From: Myripristis murdjan
Lineage: Eukaryota > Chordata > Actinopteri > Holocentriformes > Holocentridae
NCBI RefSeq assembly: GCF_902150065.1
Contig: NC_043990.1
Span: 2,059,617 to 2,123,616 of the forward strand
Direction of reading: 5' to 3'
Length of the DNA: 64,000 nucleotides
Below the pieces are notes generated by a model that made no database searches, was not told the origin of the DNA, and saw nothing but the letters and a program-made list of their open reading frames with translations. Both the position numbers and the translations under genes were made by a program. Position 1 is the stretch's first letter; the number at the start of each line of letters is the position of its first letter. This document shows, one piece after another, positions 33,840 to 44,664 of the stretch.

Positions 33840-34554
33840 GCCTTCAGTCAGAGCCACGCCGCTGTAAAATAATCTGACATATAGAGTACATCTTGTTATG
33901 AAGTGCAGCCCTCCTCCTCCTCCCTCCCATCGCTCCATAATCTGATATGATTGTACAACAAAGTGTCTGGCTGCTGGACAAAATCCAAGTTTTATAATCC
34001 CACGCGACTGGGATGTGGAGGCTGGGGAGTTTCTCTTCAAGACTACAACAAAAAGTATGACTGACATTGTCTATTTGTTTATTTACATGTGGGACATTCT
34101 GTGATTGCAAAAGGAAGGCTGTTCCAATACTCACTTCCCTGAAGTGACAGCACAGTCTGTCCACAGCTGCTGTGTCTATACGGCACCACACAGTGCCCTC
34201 TAGTGGTGGCCCTGCCGCTACTGCCACTGCCAGCCCTCTGCTTGGTGAATGAACACAACACAAACTCCTGAAATAGCAGGGCTGCCATGAGAATCCCAAA
34301 AACATCAACAACCTGTGCGGTGTAATCCCTCACGCTGAACAGTACTGTCAGGGTTCTAGTTCTCCTCTGTCCTGCGTTTGGCCACAAGTTCTCATCAGCA
34401 CTACATGTTCTTGTCTTCTCAGGCGATGGATCTCGTCACTCCTCTGTCTCCACCAGCCGGTCTGCCTTCATCCATGTTTCAGAACCAAATCAGTCCAAAG
34501 CCGCCCCCTTCTGTCTGTTTGGTAACGAGGCTAAAAACATCCACTCAGGCCAGG
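33840..34554. repeat. Low-copy segments (third set)
   Basis: 33840-33960 recurs at 38125-38250 (AGAGCCACGCCGCTGTAAAA). 34080-34276 and 34276-34550 match 24546-24714 and 25793-26040 in direct orientation. No gene. Confidence 0.75.
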
Positions 34555-34815
34555 CGGTCATTAGGGTCGCCTGGCGGTCATTAGGGTCACCTGCAGTCGT
34601 TTGGGTCACCTGGCAGTCGTTATGGTCACCTGGCAGTCGTTAGGGTCACCTGGCAGTCGTTATGGTCACCTGGCAGTCGTTATGGTCACCTGGCAGTCGT
34701 TAGGGTCGCCTGGCGGTCATTAGGTTCACCTGGCAGTCGTTAGGGTTGCCTGGCGGTCATTAGGGTCACCTGGCAGTCGTTAGGGTCACCTGGTGGTCGT
34801 TAGGGTCACCTGGCT
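34555..34815 (+). repeat. 20-bp minisatellite, block 4
   Basis: Thirteen or so units of GTTAGGGTCACCTGGCAGTC with a few TTATGGTC variants, followed directly by the GGCTCCAGGAGTGAACAGTGG segment as in the other blocks. Confidence 0.92.
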
Positions 34816-35661
34816 CCAGGAGTGAACAGTGGTTGTTGGGGTCAAGCAAGGTCAGAGGTGAATGGTTGAACTTCTTGTGAAATGCTTAATGCAGTGTTCT
34901 CCAGCATCAGCAACTTAACGTTTCCTAGTGTTCGCCTGTCCAGACTGCCAGGAAACACAGCTCGTCACGGTCAACTCTGAAGTTTGCAGCGCTTTAGGGT
35001 CATAAATTTCCTATGATAATATAATATAACTTTACCTCATTAGCAACCCTGCAGGTGTCCATGATGGGCAGCTTGTGCTGATTCCAACATGAAAGCAAAC
35101 ACCCAGAGGGCCTGTGTTTGTTAAAGTTCACATGAGGAACCTGGACCTTTCAAAATGTTTGTTGCTCCAATAATAACTGAACAACAGAAGTTTATTTCAC
35201 TGTGTTCCTGTTTTTTGAGCCTGTGCTGTTGGGTCAGAGGAGGCCGACGAGGTCGATCATCAGGCCGGACGGTTTTTACAGAGCACACCCAGACAGAGAG
35301 CTGGGAAAGGAGGGGAACCAGGAGCTCTGACTGATTCACAGAAAGTAGAAGAGCCAAAGGAGGAATAAAACAAAGTGACAGCAAAGGGGGAAAATGAAGT
35401 GTCTTCCTATTTTTCTCTCCATTAAAGGCCTTTTGGGGGGATTTGTTCCCTATTCCATGTGAGAGTCTAAGCTTATGGTGTTGAGCTGTACAAATAAAAC
35501 AGACGTGGAAACAGTCTTCTGAGTTCCTGTACCAGTGAGTCAGAGCAGACTGGGAGAACTGGGTTACTGGCTTTTTTGACAGGACATGGATGATGTTAGC
35601 AAAGAAAGAACTTCACATTTCTATGGACTTTTGACCCCAGATGATGAAACCTGATCATGTG
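34816..35661 (+). repeat. Duplicated 5' flank of gene C
   Basis: 34816-35090 and 35090-35445 match 26341-26639 and 26640-27005; 35510-35661 matches 27110-27245. The whole block upstream of gene C is therefore a direct copy of that upstream of gene B. Confidence 0.85.
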
Positions 35662-35791
35662 ATTGGACGGCAGGGCGCTGCCTCTACATGACTGGAGCCT
35701 TTATAAGAATCAGAGGAATTAGAATAACATTGATCCAGAGCTGCTGACTGTTTGTCCGAGTCCATTTCAACAAAGACAAGAAGAAACAGCC

Positions 35792-37000
35792 ATGAACGCC
35801 CGAGTCACACTGATGCTAGTCTTGGCCGCTCTGCTGCTCTTTGCAGGTGAGGCATCAGTTTACAAGACTTTTTCATTCTACTTTTGTTTTTTTTTCCTTT
35901 TCATGAACTGTGGGCCCCCACCCAAAAGCTTTAAATAGCTTATCTCGGGGGACCCATTCATACATGCCAGGGTCTCACCATTAACTGCTGTATGTAATAT
36001 TTGGCAATGTGTGAATAAACTCAAACTCAAACTCAAACTCATTATTTCTGCTCATGTTTAGACTCACATCATCTACATTTAACCTCTAACAGGGCCGTCC
36101 CCAGATATCCTGGGGGCACACCCTCCTCGGGGGCCCCTGTGACTTTACAGGACTCTGTTTTGATCTGTTTTGATGTGACTTCACTTTAAAATGGACAAAG
36201 ATTTTGATTTTATTTTTCTGAGAGTTTTGTCGCCACAGATGTTGCTCATGTTTGCAGAGACGCTGTGTGTGTTCGGTCAGGAGTCAAGCTTTCGGGACGA
36301 GGGGGATTATTGTTTCTTTGGGTGGCAGAGATCCTGGGTTCAAATTAATTATCCTTGGGCATTTAATTGGGCATGTAATTATCTTGTATTTTTAAAATGA
36401 ACATTTGGCATAATTTTTAAATAATTTCCTTGAAATTCAACTTGAAATATATAATTTTCTGGAGTTCTTTTACTTTTTTTGGTAATTCTCAGGTCATTTT
36501 TTTTGCCAAAAAAAAACAAAACAAAAAAAAACAATTTTTACAATTTAGTTTTTTGCATTTCATTGATAATTCCGTGGTAACTTTTGATTCATGTCATTTT
36601 TGCCAGTTTACTTTATTTTTCACATTTTCTGGTCCTTATACTGTGATTTTTCCCCTCTTGTTCATCCTCTCGGCTCTGCCGCTCAGTGCAGGTCAGGCTT
36701 CGGGTCGCAAGATATTTTTTATTTCTGCAGAGGTTTAGGCTCACATTGTCTCAGCTGAACTGGATTTAGGTTGGAGAAAAATTACAGGAAACTAAAAACC
36801 TGGGAGTTAATGTTTAAAGTTTGATAATTCTGCTTAATAATTAACTTTGCCAAATAACTAATTTTCAACCAGGCGCAGAGGCAGGACGGATCTGTGATGC
36901 AAGGGGAGGATCATGCAGCAGTTCCTTCTACTGTGACTTCAGGCTTAACCACTGGTACATCTCATCCTTTCATATATATTCTATAAATATTATATATATA

Positions 37001-37063
<63 letters not shown>

Positions 37064-37697
37064 GTATGTATGTCTATATATTCCCACATGTGAGGTAATA
37101 TCCACACCGTAAATTAAATTGTACTGACAGACAAATGTTTCCTTGCAGGGTGATTACACCTGACTGCAGCCAAAGCGGACTAGTGTAAGTTCACCAGACT
37201 CATTTTTATCTCCACACTGCCCACTTGTGGCCAAAAAAATAAAGTAAAATTAAATAAATCACTGAGGGGAGCTGTGTGGTTTAGTGCAGGTGAGCCACTG
37301 ACGGCTGCAGGAGACGACACTCTCCAAACTGCTTTCAGAAATCTCATGCAAGAAAAAAAAAGTTTTTAAATGTGTCTCGGTTGTTATATTCTCTACTTGT
37401 TTTAATTTATTTGCTTTTTTACAGTGTGCTTTCATTTGATTTTTCTCTCTTTCTGCTGTAAAAGTGTCTCTTGGTACTCAGAAAAGCAACATACAAATAA
37501 ACGTGCTGTTATCATTTGCTGGATTAATGCCTTTGGAAAAGAAAAATCCAGTATGAGGTTTAGAGCAACACATTTCTCTTTTTTTTTAAACTGTGATCTT
37601 TTATTGGGCTCGTGTCTGTAAGTTATTCTGCATAATGTCCCGTCTGAAATAAAGTTTATCACTCACTTTGTGTTTCAGGTGCTGTCTGGAACGCTGA
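35792..37697 (+). CDS. Beta-defensin-like secreted peptide, gene C (4 exons)
   Basis: Duplicate of gene B. Exons are 35792-35846, 36873-36954, 37149-37184 and 37679-37697, phases 1-2-2. Signal peptide starts MNARVTLMLVLAALLLFAG. Exon 2 gives RICDARGGSC, then SSSFYC, and joins exon 3 at HW/VITPDC. Exon 4 gives V-CC-LER and the stop. Cys frame C-x6-C-x5-C-x12-C-x6-CC. The mature part is slightly acidic. The donor used by gene A, D and E at this place is destroyed here (CAGTTT instead of CAGGTT), but GCAG/GTGAGG 12 bases earlier keeps the same phase, dropping four residues. Between B and C the mature peptide differs mainly between the second and fifth Cys, while signal and frame are kept. Promoter as in B (TTTATAAG near 35700). 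Intron 1 carries a LINE tail insert absent from B. Confidence 0.8.
35872..36042 (+). mobile_element. LINE 3' tail inserted in intron 1 of gene C
   Basis: Gene B reads continuously from ACTTTTTATTATTTCTGCTC. Gene C has about 165 extra bases here, ending in AATAAACTCAAACTCAAACT repeats. It is a 5'-truncated LINE insertion that postdates the B/C duplication. Confidence 0.75.
36285..36352 (+). pseudogene. tRNA-Pro-like relic in intron 1 of gene C
   Basis: Nearly identical to the relic at 27695-27770 in gene B, with the TTTGGGT anticodon loop and TGGGTTCAAAT T loop. It was already present before the B/C duplication. Confidence 0.55.
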
Positions 37698-38653
37698 GGA
37701 CAAAACCCACTTTGAGATGAGAGAAGAGACCTGATTCACTCCCAGGAGGGAAAGCTACTTTTTGTGCTGTAAAAAAATAAATAAAAAAAAAAAATGTATG
37801 AAAAATAAATAAAATCATGCTTTATATCAAGTTTGCTTTGCATGTTTCTGCCTAGAAATCCAGACTCAAGACAAGAGGAGTGAGAAAAAACAAACAAACA
37901 AACAAACAAACAAACAAACAAAAAAGTGGGAATCGTCACGTGGCGCTGAAAATCATACTCATGGTAAATCATACAGCCAATAAAGAGAAAAGCTGTTATT
38001 CATATAATGAAATATTAATTTATATGAAAAATTGGCTCAAACGTCAGAGATAAACGTTCATCCTTCCTGTGATGCTCCCTGCTGTCGGTGTTTCTCACCG
38101 GTTGGTGTGTGAGGAGTGTGTGTCCTGGTCAGAGCCACGCCGCTGTAAAATAATCTGATGTGCAGATTACATCTTGTTTTGAAGTGCAGCCCTCCACATC
38201 CTCCCTCCAATCGCTCCATAATCTGATAGGATTATATAACAAAGTGTCTGGCTGCTGGACAAAATCTCTTTGGGGGAGTTTCCCTACAAAAATACAACAA
38301 AAGCTACTACGTACATCATTTACTCATTCATTCATTTATTTATTTATTTACGTGTTTGCTTACTTGCTTCTTCAACAGGGACAGAGCACATTAATGAACA
38401 TCACTATAAAGTACAAGATAAAACATGTTGGTGTTAGCAAGAATGCTAATTTACATCTGTACTCCTGAGGCAGGTAACACAAACAAACAAACAAACAAAA
38501 AGAAAAACATCATGAGCAACAAAATGCAAACAGAAACAAAGCAGCAGACAAACAGGAGGAGACACAGTTCATGTCCTGCTGTGCGGTAACTCTGATCCCA
38601 GGGCTGCTCGGCCTGGAGCCTGGAGTTTAACCCCTAACCTTCAGACCCATGTT

Positions 38654-38718
<65 letters not shown>

Positions 38719-38796
38719 TCAGTGAACTGTATCAGTCCCTGCAGTAGCTTCCAGCTGCAGCAGTCACTTCAGTTTCTGTTCAGTCTGACTGAGGGA
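37698..38796. repeat. 3' flank of gene C with inserted repeats
   Basis: 37698-37965 matches the gene B flank and contains a (CAAA)n tract. 38110-38600 is then an inverted copy of repeats at 32560-32800 and 33500-33960. A TG tract lies at 38655-38716. From about 38717 to 38796 the sequence is V-gene 3' flank, shared with V3-V5. Confidence 0.65.
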
Positions 38797-38824
38797 GGTT
38801 TTTGTACCACGCTTTTTCACTGTG
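38797..38824 (-). other. Recombination signal (12-spacer) of V2
   Basis: CACAGTG, 12 bases and ACAAAAACC on the minus strand, both consensus, directly after the V exon. Confidence 0.88.
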
Positions 38825-39290
38825 TGAACACGTCTTTACTGTTGATATAGTGGAAACTCTGACAGTAGTAAACTGCTGCATCTTCAGCCTGGACTCCACT
38901 GATGGTCAGAGTGAAGTCACTCCCTGATCCACTGCCTGTAAAACGACCTGGAATCCCTGATTGTCGAGTATCAGCCTCGTAAATGAGCAGTTTAGGAGTT
39001 TCTCCATCTTTCTGTTGGTACCAGTGTAAATAGTGGCTGCTTCCAGCAACATAAACATCCTGGCTGGTTTTACATGTGATGGTGACGGAGGCTCCCAGAG
39101 CAGCCCTCACTGCTCCAGGCTGAGTCACTGTGACCTGGCCTCTGGACTCTGAGGACACACAGACAAAAACACAAAGCAGCGTCATGCTTTTCTCCGCTTC
39201 ATGTCAGAGGGACGGATCTTCATAGAGGAGAGGACTTTGATTCTCTGGACTTTACCTGTCAAGCAGCAGCAGAGGAGAGTCCAGATGAGG
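38825..39290 (-). pseudogene. Ig light-chain V segment V2 (orphan, leader start lost)
   Basis: The V exon 39148-38825 (minus) is fully open: [58 protein letters not shown] and a FTQ end before a consensus 12-spacer signal. The leader exon keeps only its 3' part (39290-39256, [12 protein letters not shown]). The first 17 coding bases, the ATG and the whole promoter are replaced by a TG microsatellite. By chance an in-frame ATG upstream of the CA-strand reading (about 39367) would give a His-Thr repeat joined to the leader remainder. Without the octamer it is probably not transcribed. It pairs with gene C as V1 does with gene B. Confidence 0.82.
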
Positions 39291-39292
39291 GG

Positions 39293-39293
39293 T

Positions 39294-39342
<49 letters not shown>

Positions 39343-39800
39343 TGACCCCTGTGACCCAGAGCCTCATGTCTCTTCACATCATTAAACTCAGACACGTTCA
39401 GTTTTCTGTTGAATCTGATGATGCCCAGATAGAAACAGCTGGCAGAGAATTTAATGTGTTTAATTTAATGTGTTACGGTTTCTGCTGATCAATATATTTG
39501 TTTTATCACACCGACACAACCCTTGTTTTATGTTTATTAGAAAAACAAGACAAACTGTCCTCCTCCTCCTCTTCTCCCTCCTCCTCCTCCTCCTCCTCCT
39601 CCTCCTCAGACTGTCAGGATCTGACTAAAGGAGACCAGCAGCAGCAGGATTTTACACATTTTCTCACTTTCTGTGACCTGGAATCTTAATAATGTGTGTT
39701 TTTATGATCTTGCAGCCGCTTTATATTTCAGATAAATAATTACATATTTTTCCATTTGAACCCCCCCCCCCTCCCCCTCCTCCTCCTCCTCCCCCCCTCC
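39293..39800. other. Microsatellites and spacer upstream of rbm18
   Basis: TG tract 39295-39340, CTC tract 39557-39607 and a C-rich tract 39760-39810. The rest is unique sequence without a recognisable gene. Confidence 0.5.
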
Positions 39801-39819
39801 CCCTCCCCTGATCAACACC

Positions 39820-40046
39820 CGCAGCATCCGGGTCCTGGACGTCCTCCCTGCGGCCAGCTACGCTCGGCGCACAGGTTTGACGTCAGACGTGACGCCGCTT
39901 TGTGCGCCTTTGTTGTGATCGCCCAGCCTCGCGGCCGGAAGCAGCGGTGAGCCCGGACGGTGTGTGATGTTACCTGGTGAGCTCACCTGTGAACCCCCGC
40001 AGCTCGTCGGCTTCTAGAGGAGAGCAGAGGCTCCGGCAGAGGCTCC
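39820..40046 (+). promoter_or_regulatory. CpG-rich promoter and 5' untranslated region of the rbm18-like gene
   Basis: This stretch is CpG-rich, unlike the surrounding AT-rich DNA. A GCAGCG/GTGAGC donor at 39947 and a CTTCTAG acceptor ending 40017 could define a 71-base intron in the 5' untranslated region. That intron is possible but not proved. GTGACGCCGC and GCGGCCGGAAGC (ETS-like) words are present. Confidence 0.4.
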
Positions 40047-40682
40047 ATGTCGTCGGCGGCCGACGCGGTGGAGAGCGCCGCGGTGCTGTCGGACAGCGCC
40101 GCGCACGACGGGAACCGGCTGTGGATCGGCAACCTGGACCCCAAGATCACCGAGTACCACCTGGTCAAGCTGCTGGAGAGGTTCGGCCACGTCAAGCAGT
40201 TCGACTTCCTCTTCCACAAGTCCGGCCCGCTGGAGGGCCAGCCGCGGGGATACTGCTTCGTCAACTTCCAGACGCGGGCGGAGGCGGAGCGGGCCATCCA
40301 GAGCCTGAACGGGAAGCTGGCGCTGTCCAAGCGGCTGGTGGTGCGCTGGGCCCACGCGCAGAGGTTTGAGGCCGGCGGCTTCCGCGGCGACAAGAGCGGC
40401 GGCCTGCCGCCCAGCCTGGAGCCGTCCAGCGGCGGCCTGGGCCCGGAGGAGGGCGGCCCGGTGCCGGCCTGCAGCGGCGGCAGCAGCAGCCTGAGCACCA
40501 GCGCCAAGATCCGGGCCATCGAGGCCAAACTGCAGATGATGGAGGAGAACCGGGACGACGAGTACAGCGGCCCGTCGCCCTACGTCTACAACAAGCCGGC
40601 CGAGAGGAAGCGCTGGGAGCCGTACGGCAAGCCGCACCACGGCGGCGGCCAGGGCAGATCCTTCCGCAAGTTCAGGAGATGA
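40047..40682 (+). CDS. RBM18-like RNA-binding protein, intronless
   Basis: Open frame of 211 residues. An RRM domain spans about residues 24-105: RNP2-like LWIGNL, then [15 protein letters not shown], and the RNP1 motif RGYCFVNF. Then come [19 protein letters not shown], a gly/ser/pro-rich linker, a helix [15 protein letters not shown] and a basic tail ending FRKFRR. These blocks match vertebrate RBM18 almost word for word; the human protein is 190 residues. RBM18 is a predicted RNA-binding protein of unsettled role. Known RBM18 genes have several introns, whereas here the whole frame is one exon with very GC-rich third positions, so it looks like an expressed retrocopy or an intron-loss gene. 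The start is the first ATG after the CpG-rich region; its context CCATGT is moderate. A poly(A) signal AATAAA is at 41030. Confidence 0.92.
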   Translation: MSSAADAVESAAVLSDSAAHDGNRLWIGNLDPKITEYHLVKLLERFGHVKQFDFLFHKSGPLEGQPRGYCFVNFQTRAEAERAIQSLNGKLALSKRLVVRWAHAQRFEAGGFRGDKSGGLPPSLEPSSGGLGPEEGGPVPACSGGSSSLSTSAKIRAIEAKLQMMEENRDDEYSGPSPYVYNKPAERKRWEPYGKPHHGGGQGRSFRKFRR

Positions 40683-40693
40683 CCATCAACTGC

Positions 40694-40734
<41 letters not shown>

Positions 40735-41280
40735 TGAAAGCACGTTTGTGTTTTCAGACAGTGTGTATGGACCGTCTGGGACATTATCAGCTCAGTTTTG
40801 ATGTGTGAGCCAAACTGAACAGAAAATGCAGGGATTTTGGTTAAGAGCTGTGTTATTACATGTGTTCATCATTATTATTATTATTATTATTACATTAGTA
40901 GTGTTCAGGATCACTTGCTAACACTTTGAAACCTGAAGTAATTTCCCTTTATTCCTTCTCATTTTTTTAAAACGATTTTTCTGTTATTATTATTATTATT
41001 ATTACTTTAAGAAAAGGCTGCGCTTTCCAATAAAAGGTGGAATTTTGCTGGAATTTTGTTTGGAGGATTAAATTAAACGCCCACAAAAGAAATAGTAAGG
41101 AAAGAAAAGCCTTTCACAGAGTTAAGTTTAGCAGAAGGTGGGCACGTCTGCAAAGTGGCTGCCCAGAGGAGCCACTTTCATTCAGACAGCTGGAGGTCAG
41201 AGGTCAAAGGGCCCCGCTGGAAATGACCATGACAGTTTTTGCCTCGTAAAAAAATGAAGCCGAACTTTGGAGCGATATGT
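40683..41280 (+). other. 3' untranslated region of rbm18-like gene and spacer
   Basis: A CA tract (40693-40732) and two ATT tracts (40872-40892, 40984-41005) lie in the presumed 3' untranslated region, which may end after AATAAA at about 41030. Beyond this no gene is seen. Confidence 0.5.
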
Positions 41281-41560
41281 AGCCTCACTGCTGGCAGCCT
41301 AGCATGACACGAGCGGCACCCACAGACTCACCTCGTATCTTCACTTTCCTGGTAAAAAGGTGATTATTGACGCCTTGCAGGATCCTGTCACTATGCTCTG
41401 TTTCTTGTAAAAAAAAAAAAAAAAAACTCTTTATTTTTTTCTCCCATCCAGGCAGGTTTGTTGTGTTTGAGTCACGGAGCAGCAGAGGGCTCACTGGCCT
41501 CCTCAGGGAATCGAACCAGCGACCGTCCAGTCACAGTGTGCCTGTTACTAAAGGCCCGTT
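41281..41560 (-). mobile_element. tRNA-derived SINE-like fragment
   Basis: On the minus strand the word GGTTCGATTCC (Pol III B box) near 41500-41512 sits in a mixed-composition block that ends with an A-run. It resembles a fish tRNA-derived SINE, but the A box is not clear. Confidence 0.35.
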
Positions 41561-42491
41561 CCGCCCTCTTTTGACTTCTCGTCCGCAGTCGTGAGCAAAT
41601 CTGCGTCCATCACCAAGATCAGTCGCATAAACGTGAACAAAATTTGCTTTTTTAGCTGAGAGGTCGAGGCTGAGCTTTCAGATCAGCAGAGGGAGCGCTT
41701 GATATTCAGTCCAACATACACCTAAAGTGAGCAACAACAAGCGCTCCCAAAAGCCTCTTTCAGGCGATTCAACACACACGTTGGCTGAAAGTCTTCACAA
41801 GATGGAATTACCTCTGTTAATATCTTCCACCTTTCACAGAGGAGGTGTTTTTTTTTATTTACATGAACCAAACAATATTCTGTGTATGTTTATGCAGCTG
41901 ATATCTGTGATGGAAAACTGTATGATGGCATGTGAGGGCCACTGCAGGGAGAAGAGAAAATTATGGGGCCATGGGAGGATGGGGGTAATATTCTGAGGAA
42001 AAAAAAAAAAAAAAAAACTCTGCCAAGATTAAACTAGTTTTCAGTTTTTTTTTTTCTCGTAAATTTGTGACTTTATTTTCAGATTTTTTTTTTTCATAAA
42101 TTTATGGCTTTAATCTCAGAGAATTTGGGAGCTTTTTCTAATTTTTTTATATAATTTTTTTTCCTTACTTTGAAATTAAAGTCATAAATTTACGAGAAAA
42201 AAACTCAGAATTTCTGAGATTTTTCTCATAAATTTGTGACTTTATAATCTCAGAATTTTCAAATTTTTTTTTTTCATTAATTTGTGAGTTTTTTTTCTCA
42301 TAAATTTACCACTTTAATCTGTCTTTAAACTTTTATTTCACTAAGTGTAACCCCCATCCTCCCGCGGCGCCGTCATTTTTTTCCTCCCCACAATGGCAGT
42401 CGTGTGCTGTCACAGAAATGCGCCGGCAGCTGTTGACAAGAAGTCAAAAAAGCGCGGGATGCTCCTTTAAGCCATCAGCCTGCAGGGGGAT

Positions 42492-42532
<41 letters not shown>

Positions 42533-43911
42533 GGACCAGACTCATGTTGCTGAGTTCTTCACTCAGTGTTGTGATGTGACTGTGAGGCGCAAGCTTTTTT
42601 TTTTTTTTCCTTTTGTGTGTAATTCCTTTTTTTTTTTTTTTTTTTGTTAGTGGTTGAAACTGTTGATGATGTTGCAGGGACTGGAGGTTGTAGTTTAGGA
42701 TTTTGAGTTTGAATAAAATCAAACATTTTAACCAGCGTGCCACTTTGATTTGTGCCACAGCAAATTAAGGTTTTTATGATCTGGAAGCTGCAGTGGTCTT
42801 TCTCTCTCTCTCTCTCTCTTTCTCTCGCTCTTTTCGTTCCTGGATCTGATCAGAAACTCGAGTATCGAGCCAGAAATGTCATCAAAGTGAAGTTTAAATT
42901 TCGCTCGTGTCCTTCTTGTTCACATGAGCTGTAACTCAGAGGTTAGGAACTGCCTCAGCTCTTTCTTAATCCAGTACGAACCTGAAGGTGGACGTCATAT
43001 TCCAGCTTCTTGAGTCTGTTTTCAGTCTCTTCATGCAGTCCAGATTGGGATTATAAACCGTTCCGATCCAGAAACTGAATTAAACCGCCCCTCTGTTTGA
43101 AATGTGATTTTTTTTTCTAGTCACAGAACCAAAACGCTTTATTTAACTCCAAGCATTTTTTTTTTTTTTACAGACTCTTCTGTCATGTTCAGTCTTAATT
43201 TTGAACTTCCCTCCCACTTCTAAAAAATACTTTTTTTTTTTTGTCATTTTACAGATTGTGAAATCAATATTGGTCTGACTTTAATGGTAAAGTGTGTTAA
43301 ATAATCGAGTGTTGGTGACTTTGTTTCAGAGGAAAATACTAATATTAGCCTGGTGGGCAGTTTGAGACTGTAACTGGGCCAAATCTAACATGAAGGGCTG
43401 CAGAGTGATTATCTTCACTGTCAGTGAACCCATCAGTTATCCATTTTTTTAAATATAATACCAAAGTCTGATAGAAAGTGATCACAGTCCAAAATGAAAT
43501 TCCAAAAACTGTATAAAAAAAAAAAAAGCGAATTTAATAAAGATATGACTGCAGAAGATAAAGTCTTAGCATCTCAGTGATGGTGGAACCAGACGATGTT
43601 TGGTGCTTTGACTTGAGAAAAATCGTTCATCAGTGATCAAATGACGACTAATTCTCCTATTTTAATCAATTAACAGACGTCTCACTGAATCACTGGGAGC
43701 CACTGGTGAACCCGCTAAAATATCTTTAATAACCTCACAGCCTTTATAACCAGTTCAACCAGTCACACCAGAAACACGTTGGAGGAAAAAAACAATAAAA
43801 CTTTACTTCCATAAGGAAAAAACAACACTGTGATAAATCAAAGAAGTTGTTGTGTTATAATGAACCTGGTGGGTGAAGAGATGAAACCGACACGTCTACA
43901 TTTGACTGGAT
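41561..43911. other. Non-coding stretch
   Basis: 42000-42310 is A/T-rich low complexity built from TAAATTTGTGACTTTA and TCTCAGAATTT words, related to 13010-13450. CA tract 42492-42530, T runs 42595-42610 and 42627-42645, CT tract 42801-42830. No gene is supported; short frames have no recognised domains. Confidence 0.4.
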
Positions 43912-44664
43912 TTATTGACAGGAACCAGGAACCGCACACTTCTGCAACTCCCACAACTTTAATTCACAAAAGTGACGCCATGTTTGTGTCGGTGGACCTC
44001 CATCAGGCGCAGAAGACCACCGAGGGTCCCCGAACCCCACTTTGAAAACAACCAGTGAGGAAAAAAGGGCAGGGTTTGCTGTTTGGTTTTGGTCGTTGTT
44101 CACACAGAGAACAAAGGGACAGAACCAGCGATGGACCTTCACACCCTGAGGGCTCAGAGAGGCGCAGCATGACACCACCTTGTGGGTGGAGACGGTATTA
44201 CAACAGCAAACACACGAGTTTGGCATTTAAATTCTCCTTTGAAACCCTTAGAACATTGTTTTTTTTAAAAAGTGGTTGGTCATACTGTGCACTCAGGTAA
44301 AATCTGAGCAAAATTTGTTCCCCTCAAGGGAAACGACAGCCCACCTGGCCCTGCTGGAATGGTTTACTGTAAAAAATGCAGACTCTAAAACTCCCATTTT
44401 ATTACAGAGTGTGACTTTTAGGAACTCTCACATCTCGCTGGAGGATGAAAGTAGAACTCAAGAGTAACGCTAAATAAGAAAATCCACTCTTTTTAAAAAA
44501 TCTTCCCATCTCTTAAAGCCCCTTTAAGATCAGGATGTGAGTTTTTCGCTTGACATCTGTCGTTACAGACCGAACAGGAGGCTGTTTTTCAAGCGTCTGT
44601 CAAGTTTTAATCCCGTCTGCGGTGCAGTAACAGGCCTCATAGTCCAGTCCTTTTCTGAAAAAAA
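43912..44664. other. Non-coding stretch
   Basis: Mixed-composition sequence without a recognised gene or repeat. Small frames overlap on both strands at 43912-44300. Confidence 0.35.

Noticed and set aside
39983-40640. Minus-strand and alternative plus frames over the rbm18-like gene
   Set aside because: GC-rich antisense and shifted shadows of the RRM-bearing frame.
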